Below are positions 1 through 10,600 of a DNA stretch of 64,000 bases, one piece after another (positions within the stretch are counted from its first letter, which is position 1; each line of letters opens with the position of its first letter). Position numbers and translations under genes: made by a program. The DNA comes from Saccharina japonica (lineage: Eukaryota > Sar > Phaeophyceae > Laminariales > Laminariaceae): the NCBI GenBank assembly GCA_008828725.1, contig MEHQ01002218.1, positions 1 to 64,000 on the forward strand, read 5' to 3'. The notes beneath the pieces were generated by a model. That model made no database searches. It was not told where the DNA came from and was given only the letters and a program-made list of their open reading frames with translations.

Positions 1-760
1 ACTCATCATCCCACGTTCGCCGCTGTCGAACAGGGCGTGGACATTTGCCCCTTGCTCCTCCTTTCCTCCATGCTTCCGCTCAACAAGGTCTGGGCGAGCT
101 CGTCACTCTGCCTATTTCGCTTCCACCATTTTCCGCCATCTTTGACCGATGGTGCTCGCTTTAATCGCTGCCCCTAGCCCACAGAGTCTCGACGGACAAC
201 GCTAGCGTAATCGATGCTCTGGGGCGTGATAGGTCTTACGCAGTCAGGCGAGATAAATGTCACTCACGATGAAGGTTGGAAGGACTCTCGTGTTGGATTA
301 TATCGAGGAGGAGAAGAAGAAGTGTTCTCCTGGGACGTCGGGCGTCGGTCACAATGAACAGTTACATGTACCAAACATCCCCCGGAATAAACATGCCTTC
401 TACCTATATACGTATTCCACTGTATTCCGCCGCACATGGCTGTGCGATACTCCCAGATCACAGCTGTACTCCGAGCATACTCAACAGCACCGAACCGGAC
501 CGTAGGATTTTCGAAAAAAAACGCACCGTGCACGGACGGTTAACCGTAAAGAACCCTGTAATTTTCAAAGGTTTCTTTGTGTCATTTTCAGATCCGATGT
601 CTCCTCTTTTTTTTCCAGAATCATCGTGTTTGCACGCAATGTATCCTCTTCTCAAGCAACTAAATGACGTGATTAGCTATATAGATAGATCAAATACGTA
701 CACATATTAAAAAAATGCATATTTTATTTTAGCAGACTTTATTGCCAGCGCTTCGGCATC
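1..760. other. No supported feature
   Basis: I see no gene, repeat family or RNA here. Open frames on both strands are short, overlap one another and lack recognisable motifs. Confidence 0.5.
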
Positions 761-764
761 TGAC

Positions 765-1015
765 ACGAGCAATCCCACGGTAGGGGTACCACTTCTGGGC
801 TCAATATTATCTGATCGGCTGAGCTCTTCACGTGAGTAACCACCCCGGATACTATCATTATTTTACTGGTATGTTTGTTTTTGGACTACCGCATTGAAAG
901 TTTTGGTCGGGTTGCGCAAACGAATGTTTCCGAAGTCATGTTTCGGGTGAGATATTGAGCTCCTCATGTGAGGAGCTCAGAAAATTCTGCTGCGCCCCTA
1001 CCGTGGGATGAGTCA
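765..1015 (+). mobile_element. MITE-2 copy 1
   Basis: About 250 bp with terminal inverted repeats: the left end reads ATCCCACGGTAGGGG from 772 and the right end carries its complement, CCCCTACCGTGGGAT, ending at 1009, followed by GAGTC. A subterminal palindrome, GAGCTCCTCA-TG-TGAGGAGCTC, lies near 960-980. A second full copy is at 7941-8735. No open frame suggests a transposase, so it is read as a non-autonomous DNA transposon. Superfamily unknown. Confidence 0.7.
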
Positions 1016-1089
1016 CACCTACTACTGCATGTGCCGGTGTACACGGTGGTAGCCACTACTAGTTCGTAACGAGGCTTGGGGGAGGTGGG

Positions 1090-1545
1090 GTGTACGTCCC
1101 GTTGAGCATATATGTCCCGTTGACAACGTCCCACATATCCCCAGTGGGTTTCCCGTTGTCTTTCCCATCGACACTGGCAATTTTCCCATTGGCTTTCCCG
1201 TTGTGTTTCCCATCGACAATGGCAGTTTTCCCATTGTTTCCCGTCTCATTATAAAACGTGATAGTCCCATCCCATCCCGTCTGAAAGATTGGAGCCATAT
1301 TCGATTCCCATCCCGTCACCATCAATAAACAATTCCCATCTTCCCGTCCCGTTCCCATCCCGTCTAGAAACATGTGGACATTTCCCGTCCCGTTCCCGTC
1401 CCGTCTAGACGCAGATGGTCCCGTCCCATCCCGTCACTACGGGAGAAAAAAAAGTGACGATGGGATCCCGTCCCGTTGACAACGAGAGCCCAAAATGTTT
1501 CCGCCTGCGGCGGGCTAAACACTCCCGTCCCGTCCCACACGGTGC
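1090..1545. repeat. Degenerate CCCGTCCCAT / TTTCCCATCGACA tandem array
   Basis: Two related degenerate repeats. At 1140-1260 a longer unit alternates TTTCCCGTTG with TTTCCCATCGACA-type blocks. At 1260-1545 the repeat becomes CCCGTCCCGTTCCCATCC. The minus strand is rich in GGGA runs and could form G-quadruplexes. The open frames across it are products of the repeat. Confidence 0.65.
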
Positions 1546-1549
1546 CTGC

Positions 1550-2150
1550 GGCACCATGATAGTCCTTGATTTTTTTACCTCAATTTTGTTTTGTTTTTTT
1601 CACATTTCACCTCTGCTGCTGTTTCTGCATTACCACAACAGCCCTCAAAGGCTAGGTAGCCACCGTACAACAGCCACGCTTGAAGACTTCTGATTGACTG
1701 TGACTGAGGGGCGTCAGCCCACCACTTTTGAGTACGGCGAGCTTAAGCCCTAGATTTTGCACAGACTACTCAGTGCAGGAGCATGTTACTGTTGCATGCT
1801 TGGTTTGCTGCTGCTGTGCTTTGCTGTATTGGCTCTCTATGAATGCCATGGACTACAATATGTACAGTAGTACTGTAGACTTTAGAGCAGACGATCGATC
1901 GACTACGTTGAATGAGTGGAAGATGTCCCTTTAAAGAATTACTATTTCGGGACAAAGCTTGACTGCTTGACTCGACGCCATCTAAGCCACACGCAGGGTT
2001 TGTCCTTTTGCTCTCACCATCGCCAGTGTTTTTCTTAGTGAATAAACACGTCATATCGAATCGTACGTGTTTTTCGTAGTGAATAAACACGTCATATCGA
2101 ATCGTACCATCACACGGAACAAAAATCAGCCTGTACGTGATATTCCCCGT
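1550..2150. other. No gene; one short tandem duplication
   Basis: The only structure I see is a roughly 43-bp direct duplication at about 2033-2106 containing AATAAACACGTCATATCGAA. Confidence 0.45.
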
Positions 2151-2169
2151 ATCCAGCTCCCAATGTATT

Positions 2170-2408
2170 TGGTGGCCTCTTCCAGAATTGTATATCTACG
2201 GCTATTTTCTGCAACGCTAAAGCCTAAAAGTAACTGCTGAACGCTGTTCTGGTTTCAGGCTATTCCGTTATTCATACGAACGGAACACGGCGTAATTACT
2301 ACAACCGCAACAACGGTTACTCTAGATACACAGTTGTTGATTGCGATAAGCACCTTTCTACTGCGTATTCCGGTAGACGTACACTCATTACTAGCACTCC
2401 CCCTCAAT
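2170..2408 (-). repeat. Putative copia LTR fragment with polypurine tract
   Basis: Read on the minus strand, the copia pol remnant is followed by TTGAGGGGGAG, a polypurine tract, and then TG at 2396-2395. This is the usual PPT to 3' LTR boundary. The LTR would run to lower coordinates, but its far end and the matching 5' LTR were not found. The assignment rests on position and the PPT. Confidence 0.4.
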
Positions 2409-2689
2409 GGAAGTTCAAGATAATGAAAATACTGACGACGTAGATAATGATAACCAGTGCTTAGTGGATGTGGTAGAAACTTGACTAAAGTGCATATCTG
2501 GCTTTCGATCACCAACACTTATTGGAACCAATAAAAAACCGCGAAAACAAAAAAGGCAATGATGAATATTGAAAAGATCCGAAAATAACCGTTCTCCATA
2601 TTTTACCCGATATCTCACCTGGAGCCTCTACGCGCTCCCGCCGGAAAGGCCATCTCGACATTTCACGCCTATTGTATCGGTAGGAGCCT

Positions 2690-4240
2690 CGCCGTGCAAT
2701 TGCCGGAGAGCTCCTCTCAATGTTGATGTTTTTTATGTTGCGGCCCTCGATGTTCACCTGAAATTTCATTTTGACGAGCTCGATCAGGAACCGATGCCGC
2801 GGTTCGTTGAGAAATTTGGCTCCGAGATCCGCAAGCTGCTTCTCCGTGGGTATGTAGTGGATGATCGGGTGTCCCTCTTTGGCGATCTCGCGGACGGGTG
2901 TAGAAATGCCCCAATACCACTTGTTTATCTCGCGAGCTGTATGCAGGTCTTCTTTTCGGCTGCATGTAGTGCCGAAGCGGTGTCGATGAGGAGCAAAGGC
3001 CACAACTTGAACTGTTTCTTGAAGCCCAGCTCCTTCATCATATCCCGGCACGACACAGCCTCCCTCGTCAACATTGCCTGCGCTACGAGGTCCGCTTCCA
3101 CGGTTGATTGGGCCGTTACCCGTTGAAGTTTAACCTTCAGGCTCGTGGGGCCGTTGCACATCATCATGATGTACGATGGATTTGACTTCTCGTTGTCCGA
3201 GTAGTCACTCCCAGCTGGAGTCCTGCTGTAGTACGCGGTGAGCCTGAACCCCGCTTGCTTGTAGGTGATGCCGAAATCCACCGTTCCCGCCAAGTACCGA
3301 AGCAGATGCCTGGCCGCTCTCATGTGCACATTTGATGGTTTGGACGTTGTCGTTGCGAGTTGGTTTTTGCCGCGTACGATATGTCGTAACGTGTCACCTG
3401 ACTGAGATGCATGGCGTTGCCGACAATACCTTGAAATCAACGCTTCGCCTCCTCGCCCAGAAGGCTACTTTACGGCTGTGTATTGGGGACAGTTATTTGC
3501 TGTACCCCGGCGTCCCCAACGGCCTGCAGTCTCTGTATGCCGTACCAATACTCCACAAGCAGTACTCTGGTGTAGTCCTCCTGGGTGATGACGAGCGATC
3601 TCACTCGGAGATCAGGGGTGACTTGTGTCACGAGCACCCGCGCCACACCACCCATGTCTGGCATCTCGCAACGGCTTATCAGCTACGACGCCGTTGAGCA
3701 TGGCGAGCGTAGCCTTGTTGCCCTCCGCCAGTAGTACGCCATCCACATAATAGTGGGGACGGCCGTCGAGTTGTCGGTTGTACCAAACCCCTGGTGTACC
3801 GTGGTCTGCTTCGCTCGCCCCGTTGAAGGTGTAGATGCACGGGTCAATTTTCAGGGCACTGAAACCGATTTCCACGAGGAGGGTGTCGATGGTTCCTTAT
3901 CAGCTCTTCGGGCTTTGCTTCAGGCCCTAAAACGATTGGAGAAGCTTTACGACGACAGCGGAGCTCCCATCACCTCAGCCTGAGCCACGTACCCCAGGAC
4001 CATCTTAACCCGCACACCTTCTCTTCGACGTCCACGTAAGTAAACGTTGTCTGGACGTCGAGCTGCCAGAGCGCCCACACTTTCTCCACCGCGGTAGCGA
4101 GCACCATGCGGACGCCTTGAATCTTGCAGGCCGGAGTGAATGTCCCTCAGGCAGTCGCACCCTCTCACTTGCTCCCGCGCCTACACGACCAAGCGCCCCA
4201 TGAACGAGTCGTCCGCCTTGACATGGTGCATCCACCGTGA
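2690..4240 (-). pseudogene. Ty1/copia pol remnant (RT to RNase H), minus strand
   Basis: Decayed copia polyprotein in several frames. The most 3' part (about 2740-2900) reads IPTEKQLADLGAKFL, the conserved end of copia RNase H. About 3000-3400 reads HMRAARHLLRYLAGTVDFGITY and further on LQRVTAQSTVEADLVAQAM, the RNase H core where SSTEAEY is usual. About 3610-3875 holds the RT part with DPCIYTF and YYVDGVLLAEGN; the catalytic YVDD box is degraded to YVDG. The upstream RT part (about 3950-4235) has NVYL and VRVKMVLGY, as in the usual AFLYADVEEEVYVKMAPGYE block. Frameshifts and stops interrupt it, so it cannot encode an active enzyme. Confidence 0.85.
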
Positions 4241-4339
4241 GCTACTGTAGTCATGTCTTGCCCTTGTGGTATCGACATCATGGGGACTAATTCGTAGGCC
4301 TTGTGTGCTCGCAGAATCTATAATGTCTTGTGTAAAGCT

Positions 4340-4920
4340 GTCATTCAACGAGCCGCTTCAAGAAGGGCATCACAGCTTCCTTGAAGGTGTTCAAAATTAT
4401 GAGTAAGTTCTCCCCCTCCGGACACTGTACGTCGCTGTACGTGGATCGCGGCGTACGCATACTCCGCGTAGGTCAGCATTTCCACGTGGTCTACCACGTC
4501 CGGCATTGCGAGACCTTGTGCACTCGCAGAATCTCTATATTCTTGTCTAAAGCTGTTACCCAACGAGCGTCGTGAAGAGGGTGTCGTAGCCTGCTTCAAA
4601 GTGTTCGGAATTATTCGTACTTTATCCCCCTCCGAACGATGTAGCTGGACGCTGGTAGCGGCGTACACAGACGCCGTGTAGGTCCGTTTTTCCATGTGTT
4701 GCGCCATGTTCGGAATTGCGAGACCTTGTACGCTCGTTGACTCTCTATTTTCCGTTCAACGAGCGGCTTCAGGGGGAGCCATCAACTTCCTTGAAAGGGT
4801 TTGAAATTATTAGTACTGCCTCCCCCTTCCGAACGATGTAGCTGCACGTTGGCAGCGGCGTACGTATTCTCCGCGTAGGTAAGCGATTTTATGCGGTGTG
4901 CCATACCCCTTGTTGTCGCA
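4340..4920 (-). repeat. Threefold repeat of a copia pre-RT segment
   Basis: Three diverged copies in a row, beginning near 4350, 4560 and 4755, of a segment that on the minus strand encodes something like YAEYAYAA followed by NTFKEA and LLEAAR. This is the copia region just before the RT. A fourth copy lies inverted on the plus strand at about 4945-5090, where it leads into RT sequence. Tandem amplification of one pol segment is unusual and probably followed insertion. Confidence 0.6.
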
Positions 4921-4944
4921 GTGACCAATATGGCGCACCATATC

Positions 4945-5560
4945 GAAATGCTTGTACCTACCCGGAGTTTGCGTTTGCCGCTACCAACGTGCAGCTACCG
5001 CGTTCGAAGCGGGCGACAGTGCTAATGATTCCGAGCACTTTCAGGGCAGTTATGGCTCTGTCTGAAGCCGCTCGTTGGAAGGCAGTTCCGGACAAGGAGA
5101 TGGAGGGTCTGCGCGCAACGCACCAATCTCTACTCAGCGAACTCGCCCCCATAATGTCGATACCACCCGGACAGAAAGCGATCAGCTTGTGCTGGGTGTA
5201 CAATATCAAGGCGGACGACTCATCCATGGGGCGCGCGGGTTCGTGCAGGCGTGGGGGAAAGCGATAGCACGTGACTGCGGCGAGACAGTTGCTTCGGTAT
5301 TCGGGGTTCAGAGTATCTGCATGTTGCTTGCTACGGTAGCGGAGAAAGGCGGGGCGGTCTGGCAGCTCGACACCGTGTTTATTTTTCAGGACCCCGAGAA
5401 GGTGTGCGTTAAGGTGACATCGGGGTACGAGGCTGGTGATGAGGCGACCGGAGCTCCGCTGCCATGAGGCTTCCCCTGTCGTTTTACGGCCTGAAGCCAG
5501 GCCCCAAGAACCCGCATGGAACAATCGACACCTTCTTCATGAGAACCGGCTCCACAACCT
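4945..5560 (+). pseudogene. Ty1/copia RT fragment, plus strand
   Basis: The plus strand encodes, across frame changes, the pre-RT block (FRAVMALSEAARWKAV), then IPPGQKAI and WVYNIKADDSSMGR, then LLATVAEKGGAVWQLDT and VCVKVTSGYE, and finally RLPLSFYGLKPGPKNPHGTI. This order matches copia RT from the palm start to the LYGL region. It is truncated after HGTIDTFFM and lacks the YVDD part. It is in opposite orientation to the neighbouring remnant at 2690-4240 and is therefore a rearranged or second copy. Confidence 0.8.
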
Positions 5561-6130
5561 TGAAAATGCGATCTTGGTGTGCAGAGGCAGGGTTGCTATA
5601 GCCCGCCCAGGGCGGCTGTCCTTATATAGTGCTGTCCTTAAGTAGCGCTGAAGCGAGCCTGCTCCCGCTCCATGTTGCTGATGGTGTCACCCGATGATGA
5701 GGTGCCGCCTACCCTCAGTTGGAGGCCACCCCCCCCCCAGCGGATCGCCCTTGTTGCTCGCTTCCACCGCCTGCCGCCGGCCGCTGTTTGCCGCTCTCGC
5801 CCGCCGGTGATTGTTGTCCGCCGACGACGCCATTCGTGGGTGCTGCGGGTGGAAGCCTGATACGATAGGGGTCGACATGTTGGGTAAAAGAGTTCTGGCT
5901 GACGAGCACAGCCTTAGAAAGTTTAGGCGATCCCCCTGAAAGGCAAGAACGCGCCACGACCACTATGGATACACACTAGTAAAATATATACTCCCAAAGA
6001 CATTGGGTAGTTCCTCCTGTAAGTTGAGGAGTATACTAATAGTCGGTCAGGAATTAAATTGCAGGAATTGTTTGGGCAAAATGTGCTACAGTACCCCCAT
6101 TATATAGCATTCGCCGGCGGTCAACGCACC
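5560..6130. other. No supported gene
   Basis: Sequence between two copia fragments. It has a C10 run near 5731 but no recognisable domain on either strand. Confidence 0.45.
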
Positions 6131-6560
6131 TGATGGGGTGTCGAAGCGCGATGGGAGGACTCCGCCGACGAAAATCTCGAAAGGCCTACTGGTGGACGTG
6201 TCAGCGGGCTCCCGATGTTATGTTGGGGGAGAGATGATGTTCATCGCGGCGTACCTGGTGAACTGGACACCGCAATCGGCGCTCACAATGGGGACTCTGT
6301 ACGAAGCTCTCCACGGAAAGGAGGCGACACTGCAATACCTCGGGACCATCGGATTCAGGGTTTTGGTGCACATCGCAACGCTCACCAAGAAGACTGGAGG
6401 ACAGGTCTTGGGGGCGGGCTCCTTGGGTACAGCCAGGACACCAACCAAGGCTTACCGCATATAAGGCCCAATAACACACATGGTGGTGGCGGGGTCGTGT
6501 TCGTCGAGACGCCGTCGAACGTGGTATCACCGTCGATCGGCAAACCGGACAGCGTCGACG
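6130..6560 (+). pseudogene. Ty1/copia integrase C-terminal fragment
   Basis: The plus strand encodes FIAAYLVNWTPQSAL, ALHGKEATLQYLGTIGFRV and, after a frameshift, LLGYSQDTN and VVFVETPSNVVSPS. These match the late integrase and linker part of copia Pol (usual form: AYIVNRTPHSAL, ALYGK, LVGYS, VVFIETPS). The catalytic DDE part lies upstream in a normal element and is missing here. It has the same orientation as the RT fragment at 4945-5560 but the wrong order (integrase normally precedes RT), so the region is scrambled. Confidence 0.75.
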
Positions 6561-6934
6561 AGATGGACAACGTCGGAAACGTCAGCATTTGCGAGTACAA
6601 CGGCATGCTGCAATACTTACAACACGAGGCTGCACATCGTGAACGATCTTTAACAACGGCGTGTCGTGTGCACGACCACACCATCCACGTCGTGCGAAGT
6701 GCGTGACCTGGAAAAATCCCCGATGCGTGCCATTTGCGTTTTTAAGGGTAGCAACTATGTTTGGTGGGCCTCCTTACTTGCAGAGCTCCAGACCTCTCAC
6801 TCAAATATGCCTTTGAAGAAAAAATGTAGATATATACCCCGATGGGCAATTCCATGGCCAAGGTGCTAGCGAAACATATTGTACAACACAAGACACATCT
6901 CAACGTAGGGGTTGAACTTTCTAGCGTATTGGAG

Positions 6935-7225
6935 GCTCCACGGCGACACCACGGGGTCGCCACAGTCGCCATGGAGTCGCCATGGCGGCGCTATGAAGTC
7001 GCAATGGAGACGCCATGGAATCGCCATGGGGTCGCCTTGGCGATTGCTGAAAAACAACCATATGGCGTCAAGACGAACCTGTGCTAAAATGAGGTAGCCG
7101 CCATGGCGACTCCATTGCGACTCTGGCGACCCCGTGGTGTCGCCATGGCGGAATCGCCATGGGGTCGCCTTGGCGATTGCTGAAAAACAACCATACGGCG
7201 TCAAGACAAACCTGTGCTAAAATGA
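6935..7225. repeat. Palindromic GTCGCCATGGCGAC repeats with a duplicated 76-bp block
   Basis: Repeated CGCCATGG and GTCGCCATGGCG-type words in both orientations. A block of about 76 bp starting AATCGCCATGGGGTCGCC and ending GTGCTAAAATGAG occurs at about 7018-7093 and again at about 7148-7225 with few changes. The words are self-complementary, so the stretch can fold on either strand. Confidence 0.7.
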
Positions 7226-7850
7226 GTTAGATAATGTAGATCATCGCAACATGGGGTCCATAGTGCCGCCGGCGGTGGGAGGCTCGACGTCCCGTCAGCA
7301 ACATTACCGACGATTTCACCAACACTTATGTACAAGGATGTACCTTCCTCGTCCAAACCACGGGGGAAGAGCCGTCGACACCAACCAGCTTTACGTCACT
7401 GGTGGACGGGACCCCTTCCTTTACAGAAGTATGAGGGCAAAAAACAACTGTGTCGAGACAATTGAACAATGTAGCAAAAACCCCACAACAAGGGGCCGAC
7501 AACCTCTAAATTCGGCGCACGCCTAATGGTTCGCCCTGCGTTGTTTAATGCCCCCACAAAGATATGTTTACTCCGGCACCCGGATCATGACTTCGAATAA
7601 GGTTGTCGGTGCAACCCAACCAACATGTGTAGGATCTATAGTCAGTCCTAAAACACAGCATACGAACGCAAAATTATCGTACGAAACGGGTAGTTACTCA
7701 CTTCAGGAGCTCGACCGGGCAGGAAATAGGGAGCCTATAGTAGGTAAAAAAAAAACTAATTTGTGGAGGGACACAGAAATAACTATCTCATGACAACGTC
7801 CATGGCCTATGGCTACCCTGTGAAAACGTTCACAATGTCCTAAGGACACA
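7225..7850. other. No supported gene
   Basis: No repeat family or convincing coding sequence was recognised. Open frames are below 100 codons and lack motifs. Confidence 0.45.
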
Positions 7851-8299
7851 AAATGAGCATTATTGCAACACCAGAATGAAAAAGTCCGAATATTTTGGGC
7901 TAAGGAATCATTCCATTCAGAGAACGTCTCAGCCAATAAATGAGCAATCCCGCGATAGGGGTACCACTTTTTGGCTCAATATTTTCTGACCGGTTGAGCT
8001 CCTCACGTGATTGTGATGGTACTACTGGTATGATGTGGAAACGTTTGGTAAATACCTGGTATCAGATATAAGAACCGTATTGGTAATACATGGGAGGCGT
8101 ATCTTATGTGGGAACCGGGGATGGTTCCCAGATGGCTTTTGGCCATCTCACCTGCCTTTTCAGTCGTTCATCACGGAAAGGAATAAAGCTGCTCTTCTTC
8201 TATCTCTAAGCAAACAACACACGTGAGTACCAACGAGTACCCGTTCCATACGCTGACCTGGCTAGGGATACCCTATCCTCGTACACTAGTCTTATCACA

Positions 8300-8375
8300 C
8301 TTGGCGTCGTCGGCAGGACACGGGTTCGAATCTCACTTCGAACGTTTCTTTTTTCAGAAACGCTTGCGCGTGCGT
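8300..8375 (+). other. tRNA-like B box with T run
   Basis: GGGTTCGAATCTC is a perfect Pol III B-box match and is followed about 20 bases on by a T6 run that could act as a Pol III terminator. I could not pair a 5' acceptor strand, so this is not called a tRNA gene; a tRNA-derived SINE or primer-site remnant is more likely. A separate A-box match, TAGCTCAGCAGG, lies near 8550. Confidence 0.3.
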
Positions 8376-8477
8376 CCCCAAATAACTCGTCTCCCTGGTT
8401 CCCCAGGTATTGGAACGAAGCGGGTAGGTCAACGTACGGCCGTATACGGTACCGACGTCCCAAATATCCCGCCGTTC

Positions 8478-8560
8478 AGAGGGGGGGAGAGTGTTATAAG
8501 GATTACCCTGGGCTGGGTAAATGATCGATATTTTACCCCTGTAGCTCAGCAGGTAACACC
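8478..8560 (+). repeat. Polypurine tract and LTR-like start
   Basis: AGAGGGGGGGAGAG (8478-8491) followed by TGTTATAAGGATTACC resembles a PPT/3' LTR junction. The same LTR-like start, TGTTATAAGGATTACCTTGG, occurs on the minus strand from 23426, so it is a dispersed sequence. No retrotransposon domain was found next to it. Confidence 0.4.
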
Positions 8561-8762
8561 CTCACATGATACTGCTATTAGTTTACTGGTATGTATGTTT
8601 TCGGACGACCGCATTGGAAGTTTAGGTCGGGTTGCGCGAACGAATGATTCCGAAATCATGTTCCTGGTGAGATATTGAGCTCCTCGTGTGAGGAGCTCAG
8701 AAAAGTCTGCTGCGCCCCTACCGTGGGATGAGTCAAATGCTACCTCTATCGCAGCACGCGTC

Positions 8763-9168
8763 AGTAGTAGGCGTTCTTCTCCCCTCCCTCTGTGTCAACT
8801 GAGTACGTGCACCTGCAAACTAGCATAGCAACAAAACACGCTGGAGGGAACAAACACGCAGTGGAGTAACTATTATGAAGGGGCGATTGCAGGAAACTTT
8901 GAAAAGAAAAGAAAAGAACAAAAACAGCAACAAAGAACGTAGGGCCCATGCCATGACAATGCACTGATGATGTGCATGGCGGCATATATCGTGTTTTTGC
9001 CACCGAATAGACAAAAAAAAGGGTTGCTTCGATAATAATAATCAGGAAGGGTGATGTACCGGATTGTTTCTGGGGCTCCTCTTAGTTGAGGAGCTCTTTG
9101 ATCCCACCCAAAACCTGGCCTTGAGAAACATGAAGAAAGTGAAAACCCGATGAACGAACCCCGTGACC
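8763..9168. other. No supported gene
   Basis: No gene or repeat recognised apart from a GAGCTCCTC-like word near 9075. Confidence 0.4.
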
Positions 9169-9515
9169 GACGCATGCTTCGATAGAGGTGCACCATGTTT
9201 TTTTTCTGAAAGTGGGTCACTCGAGGAGCTCCTTAACTCACCGAAGGAACGATTTTGGAGGGAACTAAAAGGGCGACGTAGCCGACCATACAATCCCACG
9301 ATTTAAGTATGCTATGAAAAATATTTTTTTAAAAAACAGGAATGAAAAGTCCGGCGATTTTGGGAAAACATTATCCCCCACTAATTCCAAGTAGTTTGTC
9401 CCCAAATACGCGGGACCAGTTCTTAAGGGGTTAAGGAGCCCGATCATTCAGAAAACGTTTCAGCCAAAAAAAGGTATACCATCATATACCTCTATCGTAT
9501 ATAGCACCTCGTGTC
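9169..9515 (-). mobile_element. MITE-1 copy carrying a nested piggyBac-like MITE
   Basis: The left end GACGCATGCTTCGATAGAGG and the right end TATAGCACCTCGTGTC are degraded MITE-1 termini. At about 9378-9436 the foldback sequence CACTAATTCCAAGTAGTTTG...GTGGGACCAGTTCTTAAGGGG is inserted beside the TTAA of the MITE-1 interior (TTAAGGAGCCCGATC). Confidence 0.65.
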
Positions 9516-9552
9516 GACCCTACAGCAGTAGTGTAGGTTTATAGAAACAAAT

Positions 9553-9750
9553 GGTTGTGAACGCTAATAATGGCGTTCCAGCGGTATGGGGAGTTACTCG
9601 TGCATGGAACCCCGTCAGTCTGTGTGAAAGACGCGCGTGCCACGATAGAGGTGAACGCTAATAATGGCGTTCCAGCGGTATGGGGAGTTACTCGTGCATG
9701 GAACCCCGTCATCAGTCTGTGTGAAAGACGCGCGTGCCACGATAGAGGTA
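9553..9750 (+). repeat. Direct duplication, about 100 bp
   Basis: GTGAACGCTAATAATGGCGT through GACGCGCGTGCCACGATAGAGGT occurs twice back to back (about 9553-9651 and 9652-9748), differing by a small insertion (ATC). The repeat includes a MITE-1 left end, so the duplication followed that MITE insertion. Confidence 0.75.
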
Positions 9751-10035
9751 CGTACTGCTGTACCGTTTTTTGGCTATCCTGAAATCTGAGTGGTCGTGGC
9801 TCCTTGACCCAAAATCGTCGTCCTTTTCATTATCGTCTAGCAATATTGTTCATTTTGGGTGCTTATTTAGGCCATGCCATTTGTTCATCGAATATCGTAC
9901 AACGTTTTATTTTCATCCAAAATCAGTGTTTTTCACTTACTATTACAGTAGTGCAAACCTCCTCAAGCGAAGAGGGGCCTCAGAAAAAGTACTGTATGCA
10001 GGTGCACCTACCTCTACCTTAGAATAGCATGCGTC
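9727..10035 (+). mobile_element. MITE-1 copy
   Basis: Starts GACGCGCGTGCCACGATAGA and ends TAGAATAGCATGCGTC. The flanks are GAAA on the left and CAAA on the right, consistent with a 4-bp target duplication with one change. The interior shares the TTTCATTAT...CATCCAAAATCA order of the family. Confidence 0.7.
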
Positions 10036-10039
10036 CAAA

Positions 10040-10600
10040 GACGCGTGCTGCGATAGAGAGGTAGCATTTTTTTTTTTTGGCTGAAACATTTTCTGAGGAT
10101 GATCGGGCTCCCTAACCCCAAAATTCGTCAGCGTTTCATCATTCTTGTGTTGCCATCCATTTTTCGATGCTATATACTTAGGCCTTGGGATTTTGCTCAT
10201 CGGGTACGTAGCCCTTCTATTTTCCTCCACATAATCAATGTTTGGGTAACTTACTGTTCGTATTTAGACGCGTGCTACGGTAGAGGTAGCACCTTTTGGC
10301 TGAATCGTTTTCTGAACGATCGGGCTCCTTAACCCAAATTCGTCGGACTTTCATCTTTGTGACGAATAATGTTTCAGAGGTTTTACTTCGGTCATGAGAT
10401 TTCTCATCCGGCGGCACTTTTATTTTCCTCCAAAATCATTTTTTTTTTGGGTGAGGTATGACGCTCCTTTAAGTAAGGAGCTCAGAAAAAACATGGTGCA
10501 CCTCTATCGTACAGTAGCATGCGTCATACAGCTCCTCAAGTAAGGAGCTCAGAAAAAGTGCTGTACGCAGGTGCACCTCTACCTTAAGATAGCATGCGTC
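10040..10600 (+). mobile_element. MITE-1 copy split by a nested MITE-1
   Basis: The left end GACGCGTGCTGCGATAGAGAG is at 10040. The right end, GGTGCACCTCTACC then AAGATAGCATGCGTC, closes at 10600. The interior runs to about 10266, is interrupted by a complete second copy (10267-10525), then resumes with CAGCTCCTCAAGTAAGGAGCTC. Confidence 0.75.
10267..10525 (+). mobile_element. MITE-1 copy nested in MITE-1
   Basis: Complete 259-bp copy: the left terminus is GACGCGTGCTACGGTAGAGG and the right terminus TAGCATGCGTC, with the subterminal GAGCTC-containing palindrome and the interior block GATCGGGCTCCTTAACCC. It closely matches the copy at 59709-59959. It lies within the element at 10040-10600. 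Confidence 0.85.

Larger units (their letters stand above)
7941..8735 (+). mobile_element. MITE-2 copy 2, nested in MITE-1 and itself interrupted
   Basis: The left end GAGCAATCCCGCGATAGGGG and the right end CCCCTACCGTGGGATGAGTC are inverted repeats. The flanks AAAT on both sides (7938-7941 region and just after 8734) look like a 4-bp target duplication. Between about 8035 and 8545 lies extra DNA absent from copy 1, carrying an LTR-like boundary and tRNA-like promoter boxes. Confidence 0.65.
7850..8762 (-). mobile_element. MITE-1 copy interrupted by MITE-2
   Basis: About 7850-7940 matches MITE-1 internal sequence in reverse (GTTCAGAAAACG- and CAGCCAAAA-like). It breaks at MITE-2, and the MITE-1 end resumes directly after it as TGCTACCTCTATCGCAGCACGCGTC ending at 8762. 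The nesting dates MITE-2 copy 2 as younger than this MITE-1 copy and defines its insertion boundary. Confidence 0.65.

Noticed and set aside
4958..5524. 188-codon minus-strand frame
   Set aside because: Antisense to the plus-strand copia RT fragment, which carries the recognisable motifs.
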